A DNA stretch of 64,000 nt from NCBI GenBank assembly GCA_016125335.1, contig WGLY01000032.1, positions 1-64,000 of the forward strand. Reading direction: 5' to 3'. Made by a program: the position numbers and the translations under genes. Origin of the DNA: Frankiales bacterium. Lineage in GTDB: Bacteria > Actinomycetota > Actinomycetes > S36-B12 > CAIYMF01. The notes beneath the pieces are model-generated. The model was not told where the DNA came from, ran no database searches, and saw nothing but the letters and a program-made list of their open reading frames with translations. Numbering within the stretch: position 1 is the first letter of the stretch; the number at the start of each line of letters is the position of its first letter. This document shows positions 58,890 to 64,000 of the stretch, in pieces.

Positions 58890-61800
58890 GTGCGTGTGTG
58901 GCGTGGTGTGACGCGGTCCGCTGCGGCGGCCGTCGCGGTTGTGCTTGTCGTCGCGTTGGGGTCGGCTGCCTTTGCCGACATCCCGCTGTCTCCTGGTGCT
59001 GTGTCGACCGTTGCGGGTGATGGCACGTACGCGACGGTGAACGGGACTGGGACCGCGGCGAGTTTCAAGACTCCTGGCGGCTCGGTCTTGGTCTCTGGGG
59101 CGCTGTATGTGTCGACGGTGGATTCGATTCGCCGGGTGGATACGTCGTCGTTGGCGGTGACGACGTTGGCGGGTGGGGGGACGTCGTCGGCGTGCGCGGT
59201 CGATAGCTCGACGGCGGCGAGTGTCACGTTCGGGGCTGCCTCGGGTCTGGTGTCTGATGGCACCTACCTGTACACGGTGCGCAACTGCAGCGGGACGACC
59301 TGGCTGGTACGGCGAACGTCGCTGAGCACGGGTGCGACGACACGGCTGGGGTCGTTCACCATGTCTGGGGGGTCGTCGAAGTCTGATCTGGTGCTGGATG
59401 GCTCGGCGCTGTTCGTGGCAGTCGGGGCTTCGATCGTGCGTTGGGATCTGTCGAGCAACACCTCGAGTGTGGTGGCGACGGAGGCGTCGGGGTGGACGTT
59501 GGGGTCTGTGGCGGGTACGGCGAGCACGCTGTGGGCTGTGGCCCGCAACGTGTCGACGGGTCTGTCGCGGCTGGAGTCAGTCGACCCGTCTACGGGGACG
59601 ATCACGTCGGTGAGCGGAACGGGTGCCGCATTCGGGGCTGGCGGCCCGGGGGGTGACGCGATCGCGGACGCCGGCTCGTACGTGTTCGTGAGCTGGGGTG
59701 GCACGATCCGCCGTTACGCGAAAGCAGACGGGTCGTTCGTGGATGTGGCAGGCACCGGCGGGTTCGACAGCGGGATCTTCGACGGGACGGGGACGGATGC
59801 CTGGTTGGGGTCGGTGACGGCTCTGACCTGGGATGGTGCGGGCCTGTGGGTCTCTGACCGAAACCTGGTCCGCCGGGTCGTGGACGGGACCGCTTTGCCC
59901 TCGGAGTTGTCCCCGTTGGCGACGGTGTCGGTAGGGATGCCGCTGGCACAGGTCGTGACGATCACGGGTAACGCCACGAGCGTGGATGTGGATGGCGTGC
60001 CGGGCGTGGCGAACTTCAGCAACGCCGTGGGCATGGCGGTGGTGGGCCAGTCGGTGTATGTGGCCGGCCATGGGATCCGCCGATTCAACCTGGTCACCCG
60101 CCAGACCGATACGTTCGTCCCCTACGGGACCTCGGGTTGCGGGACCGACGGTCTGACTGGCGGCTCCATGCGCTACCTGTCGTCGATGACCACGGACGAT
60201 CACTACCTCTATGTGGCGGACACCTGCGGAACGATCAAGCGGGTATCGCTGGCTTCGGGCAGCGAAGGTGCGATCTCGACTGTGCTGTCGCTGACGTCGT
60301 CGTGGACGCCGGGGTCACTGGCGATGGGACCCGACGGCTACCTGTACATGGCCGGGAAGTCGCCGACGTCTGGCTCGGGATACGACTTGAACATCTACCG
60401 GATCAACCCGCGCACTGGTGTCATGTCGGTATTCGCCACCGAGACCGGGGCAGGCCGGCTGCGGGCCATGACCGCCGATGCGGACGCGCTTTGGCTGATT
60501 GTGGAGATGCCCTGTTCGACCAGCCCGTGCACGACCGGTCAAGAGAACAAGTTGGATCGGATCGATCTGGCAACTGCGGCGATCACGACTTTGGTGGCGG
60601 ACCCCCGTCCGAACGCCACCGGGCATCTCTTCGCCCCCTACTTCACGACGCTCACTTCCGCCGGCCAATACCTCTATTCGACCCATGCCACGACGCTGAC
60701 TGAGTTCGACAAGACCACGGGCGCCTGGGCGGATGTCGCGGGGGTCTACGCCCCCAGCCAGGGCAACGTCCCCGCCGTCGACGGGTATGGGCCAACCGCG
60801 ACGCTCGTCCTACCGCAGGCGATGGCCAGTGACGGGCATGACATCTTCTTCCTCGACAACGGCGGCTACCTTCGGGTCGCGGTGCCCGCACCCGTGACCG
60901 TGGGCGCGCTGGATCCGAACTCCACCCGTGGCGGCGGCAACCCCGACAGCATGGATTGCCAGTGCCAAAGCGCAGATCCGGTCAACACGGCCACCGGCGA
61001 GTGGTGGGAGACGGCCACCGATGTGACCCTGCCGGGTCGCTATCCGGCGCCGTGGACGCGCACATACTCCTCACTGGCCGCCGCCGAGGACTCCCCGCTC
61101 GGGTTCGGGTGGGCCGGGTCCCTGCTGGAGTCCCTTTCCGTGCCGGCCAGTGGGTCGGATCCGGTGACGGTGCACACCGAGTCGGGCGCCCAGAGCGTGT
61201 TCGACCCGACCGGGACCCTGGCGGTCTACGCGACCACCCCCCGCACCCACGCGACGTTGAGCAAGGACTCCACCACCGGGTCCTGGACCTACACCCGCCG
61301 TGGCCGACTGACCGCGACGTTCGACTCCGGCGGGCGGCTGGTGACCCGCACCGACCGCAACGGTGAGACCCTGACCCTCGGCTACAACGCCGCCACCCCG
61401 CCCCAGCTGGTGTCGGTCACCACCGCCGACGGTCGCGCGTTGAGCATCACCTACAACACCGCGGGCCGCATCGCCACGGTCACCGGCCCCTCAGCCGCCG
61501 GCACACCGGCCCGGACCACCTCCTACGGGTACGACCCGGCCGGGAACCTCACCACCGTCACCGACTCCCGCGGCGGCACCTGGACCTACACCTACGACGC
61601 CAACCACCGCATGACCTCGGCCAGCGACCCCACCGGCGCGACCACCACCACCCACTACGACAGCGCCGGGCGGGTCGACTGGCAGCAAGACGCCCGCAGC
61701 AAGACCACCACCTTCGACTACACCGACACCACCTCCGGGACCGACCAGCTGCGCACGACCCGAGTCAGCGACCCGACGGGTGTCACCACCGACGACGCCT

Positions 61801-64000
61801 ACACCAACGGCTGGCTGACCAGCCGGACCCTCGCCCCGGGCACCGCCGACGCCGCCACCTGGACCTACGGCTATGACCAGGCCGGGAACCAGACCAGCAG
61901 CACCGACCCGACCGGGCGCACCACGACCGCCACCTTCGACGGGCGCGGCAACAGGCTGACCCAGACCGTCTCGTCGGGCGCCACCATGACCGACGGGTCC
62001 GTACCCGGCACCACCACCACGACCTGGACCTACAACAGCTTCAACGAGCCGCTCACCCAGATCACCACCGCCGGCGCCTCGACCACCTGGACCTACGACA
62101 CGCGCGGCAACGTGCTCACCCAGGTCCGCAAACTCACCGCCACGACCAACGCCACCACCACCTGGACCCACACCAACCCTGCCCACCCGGGGGACACCAG
62201 CACCGTCACCGACCCGCGAGGCAACACCACCTCCTACACCTACACCGCCGAGGGCTTCACCGCGTCCGTGACCACCCCGGCCGGGCACGTCACCGGCACG
62301 AGCGACACCACCGTGACCGCCACCGCCACCTACGACCCCTACGGCGATGTCCTGACCCGGGTCGACCCGCGCGGGCACGTCACCGGCGCCACCCCCGCCG
62401 GCTACACCACCACGAACACCTACGACGACGCGGGCCTGCTAAACACCACCACCAGCCCGCTCGGACTAGTCACCACCTACGGCTACGACGCCGACGGACG
62501 CCGCACCACCGTCACCAACAACACCGCCGCCACCTGGACCACGCGCTACCTGCCCACCGGCCAGGTCGACACCCTCACCGACCCTCTCGGGCACACCACC
62601 ACCTACGGCTACGACGACGCCGGACGCTGCACCTCAGTCACCGACCCGACCGGCGCCGTGACCACCACCTCCTACAACAACCACGGCCAGCCCGCCACCA
62701 CCACACGGCCCGCCGGCAACGTCACCGGGGCCACCCCGACCCAAACCGCGGCCGCCACCACTACCTACGGCTACGACGCCGCCGACCGGCCCACCACCAG
62801 CAGCAACCCCGACCCCAACGGCGGCGCCGACCTGGTCACCACCACCACCTACGACGCGGCCGGGCGAGCGTGGAAGACCACAGACCCCGCCGGGCTCACC
62901 ACCACCAGCGGCTACGATTCCACCAACCGGCTGACCTCCCTCACCGACCCCGCCGGCGATCTGACCCGCTACACCTACGACTACGCCGACCGGACCACCT
63001 CAAGCGTCGACCCCCGATCCAAGACCACCAGCTACACCTACGACGCCGGCGGGAACCTGACCAAGACCGTCGACCCGCTCACCACGACAACCAGCCCCAC
63101 CGGTCGCGCCACCACCCAGACCTGGGACAGCGCCGGGCGACTGTGGACCGTGACCGACCCACGCGGAAACGCCACCGGAGCGCCCACCGGGTCCTACACC
63201 ACCACCTACGGCTACGACGCGGCCGGGAACCCCACCACCGTGACCGACGCCCTGGGCCACACCACCACCACCGCATACGACACCGACGGACGCACCACCA
63301 CGCTGACCAACCCGCTCAGCCACGCCACCAGCTACACCTACGACACCACCGGCAGGCTGGCCACCATCACCGCGCCGGACGGCGGCACCACCACCTACGG
63401 CTACGACACCGCCGACCGCCAAACCAGCATCACCGCCCCCGAAGGCGGCATTTGGTCCACCGGCTACGACAACGCGGGCCGAGTCATCAGCCAGACCGAC
63501 CCCGCCACCACCACCCGCACCTACACCTACACCCCCGACGGGGCACTGGCCACCATCACCAGCGCCCGCGGCACCACCACCCGCACCTACGACACCCTCG
63601 ACCGCCTCACAGCCCAGACCTACACCGACACCACACCCACCATCGGCTACACCTACGACCGCGACAGCCGCCGCGCCACCCTCACCGACGCCGAAGGCAC
63701 CCTCACCTACGCCTACGACAACGCCTCACGCACCACGTCCATCACCCGCACCCCCACCACCGGACCCGCCACCAACTGGGCCTACACCTACGACACCGCC
63801 GGGAACGTCCTCACCCGCACCCGCCCCGACACCAGCGTCGAAACCTGGACCTACGACAACGCCGGACAACCCACCAAGGTCGTCGCCCCCACCGGCACCA
63901 CCACCTTCACCTACGACGACGCCGGAAACACCACCGCCACAGCACTCCCCAACACCACGACCGAAACCCGCACCTGGGACGCCACCAACGCCCTCACCAG
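58890..64000 (+). CDS. Secreted RHS/YD-repeat protein (3' end outside window)
   Basis: Open for at least 1703 codons from a GTG with GGGGG six bases upstream. A signal peptide lies at about 1-30 (AAAAVAVVLVVALGSAAFA). About 35-680 is a NHL/beta-propeller-like region of repeated LYVxxxxxIRRV units. Near 695 comes a DUF6531-type start of the RHS region (DPVNTATGEWWETATDVTLPG), followed from about 870 to the window end by many YD repeats (YGYDxxGRxTTVTD). Such proteins form a shell around a C-terminal toxin or adhesin. The variable C-terminus, which would decide this, is not in the window. Confidence 0.88.
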   Translation, partial: MRVWRGVTRSAAAAVAVVLVVALGSAAFADIPLSPGAVSTVAGDGTYATVNGTGTAASFKTPGGSVLVSGALYVSTVDSIRRVDTSSLAVTTLAGGGTSSACAVDSSTAASVTFGAASGLVSDGTYLYTVRNCSGTTWLVRRTSLSTGATTRLGSFTMSGGSSKSDLVLDGSALFVAVGASIVRWDLSSNTSSVVATEASGWTLGSVAGTASTLWAVARNVSTGLSRLESVDPSTGTITSVSGTGAAFGAGGPGGDAIADAGSYVFVSWGGTIRRYAKADGSFVDVAGTGGFDSGIFDGTGTDAWLGSVTALTWDGAGLWVSDRNLVRRVVDGTALPSELSPLATVSVGMPLAQVVTITGNATSVDVDGVPGVANFSNAVGMAVVGQSVYVAGHGIRRFNLVTRQTDTFVPYGTSGCGTDGLTGGSMRYLSSMTTDDHYLYVADTCGTIKRVSLASGSEGAISTVLSLTSSWTPGSLAMGPDGYLYMAGKSPTSGSGYDLNIYRINPRTGVMSVFATETGAGRLRAMTADADALWLIVEMPCSTSPCTTGQENKLDRIDLATAAITTLVADPRPNATGHLFAPYFTTLTSAGQYLYSTHATTLTEFDKTTGAWADVAGVYAPSQGNVPAVDGYGPTATLVLPQAMASDGHDIFFLDNGGYLRVAVPAPVTVGALDPNSTRGGGNPDSMDCQCQSADPVNTATGEWWETATDVTLPGRYPAPWTRTYSSLAAAEDSPLGFGWAGSLLESLSVPASGSDPVTVHTESGAQSVFDPTGTLAVYATTPRTHATLSKDSTTGSWTYTRRGRLTATFDSGGRLVTRTDRNGETLTLGYNAATPPQLVSVTTADGRALSITYNTAGRIATVTGPSAAGTPARTTSYGYDPAGNLTTVTDSRGGTWTYTYDANHRMTSASDPTGATTTTHYDSAGRVDWQQDARSKTTTFDYTDTTSGTDQLRTTRVSDPTGVTTDDAYTNGWLTSRTLAPGTADAATWTYGYDQAGNQTSSTDPTGRTTTATFDGRGNRLTQTVSSGATMTDGSVPGTTTTTWTYNSFNEPLTQITTAGASTTWTYDTRGNVLTQVRKLTATTNATTTWTHTNPAHPGDTSTVTDPRGNTTSYTYTAEGFTASVTTPAGHVTGTSDTTVTATATYDPYGDVLTRVDPRGHVTGATPAGYTTTNTYDDAGLLNTTTSPLGLVTTYGYDADGRRTTVTNNTAATWTTRYLPTGQVDTLTDPLGHTTTYGYDDAGRCTSVTDPTGAVTTTSYNNHGQPATTTRPAGNVTGATPTQTAAATTTYGYDAADRPTTSSNPDPNGGADLVTTTTYDAAGRAWKTTDPAGLTTTSGYDSTNRLTSLTDPAGDLTRYTYDYADRTTSSVDPRSKTTSYTYDAGGNLTKTVDPLTTTTSPTGRATTQTWDSAGRLWTVTDPRGNATGAPTGSYTTTYGYDAAGNPTTVTDALGHTTTTAYDTDGRTTTLTNPLSHATSYTYDTTGRLATITAPDGGTTTYGYDTADRQTSITAPEGGIWSTGYDNAGRVISQTDPATTTRTYTYTPDGALATITSARGTTTRTYDTLDRLTAQTYTDTTPTIGYTYDRDSRRATLTDAEGTLTYAYDNASRTTSITRTPTTGPATNWAYTYDTAGNVLTRTRPDTSVETWTYDNAGQPTKVVAPTGTTTFTYDDAGNTTATALPNTTTETRTWDATNALT

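Larger units (their letters stand above)
57172..64000. mobile_element. Integrative element C, left part (continues beyond window)
   Basis: Begins with DR3 and shares its left-end module with element A. In place of a tRNA 5' half, the module sequence follows DR3 directly, so the intact tRNA-Lys gene and the element's own right end (relaxase, excisionase, integrase) are expected beyond position 64000. The arm site 129 bases right of DR3 is identical to that of element A, so an A-type integrase is predicted. Confidence 0.65.

Overview
The window is high-GC DNA with actinobacterial hallmarks: a DUF222/HNH nuclease, GTG and leaderless-type starts, Ser/Gly-rich linkers and MobF relaxase-Xis-integrase modules. 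An actinobacterium of the Cellulomonas kind is likely, but the genus cannot be fixed from the sequence alone.

Layout. Positions 1-7842 look like ordinary chromosome: the end of a DUF222-HNH gene, a small anchored protein, a phospholipase D-like protein, a small secreted protein and a large secreted Ig-repeat protein. From 7843 on, the DNA appears to be a tandem array of integrative elements in the 3' end of a minus-strand tRNA-Lys(CTT) gene. A 43-bp direct repeat matching the anticodon loop-to-discriminator part of that tRNA occurs three times (7843-7885, 37881-37923, 57172-57214), each time just right of a terminator-like hairpin. Element A (about 30 kb) and element B (about 19.3 kb) each end on the right with MobF relaxase, excisionase-like HTH and tyrosine integrase, immediately before the next repeat. 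Element C begins at 57172 and runs out of the window; the intact tRNA gene should lie at its far end. No conjugative secretion or FtsK-type genes are visible, so these look like mobilizable (IME-type) elements.

Element A carries a complete membrane-bound nitrate respiration island. Divergent from a regulator-narGHJI-ywiC-DUF488 operon runs narK-narK-DUF2249-moeA and a string ending in a hemerythrin gene; one gene of that string, a membrane protein, has an in-frame amber codon. A second set (Cys-containing regulator, cupin, TDT-family transporter; divergent hemerythrin-DUF2249 fusion, hemerythrin, Rieske protein) fits nitrite/NO or redox stress handling. Its left end holds a truncated XRE gene, a TIR-domain protein and an IS110 transposase.

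Element B carries a small NrtS-like nitrate/nitrite transporter, a Crp/Fnr regulator, a thioredoxin-like protein, a flavoprotein disulfide reductase, a methyltransferase, an ECF sigma/anti-sigma pair, an ABC transporter plus CDP-alcohol phosphatidyltransferase recalling E. coli ynjBCD/ynjF, a radical SAM protein and two small redox proteins. Element C starts with the same left-end module as A (XRE gene, 63-bp-phased repeats, small conserved ORF, 49-bp block) and then a secreted RHS/YD-repeat protein open at the window end.

The strongest new observations are the triple tRNA repeat, mirrored candidate integrase arm sites at matched distances from the repeats, an integrase ORF that reads through its own attachment site, and the A/C module comparison, which exposes the TIR gene as a cassette and the A copy of xre as a deletion derivative.
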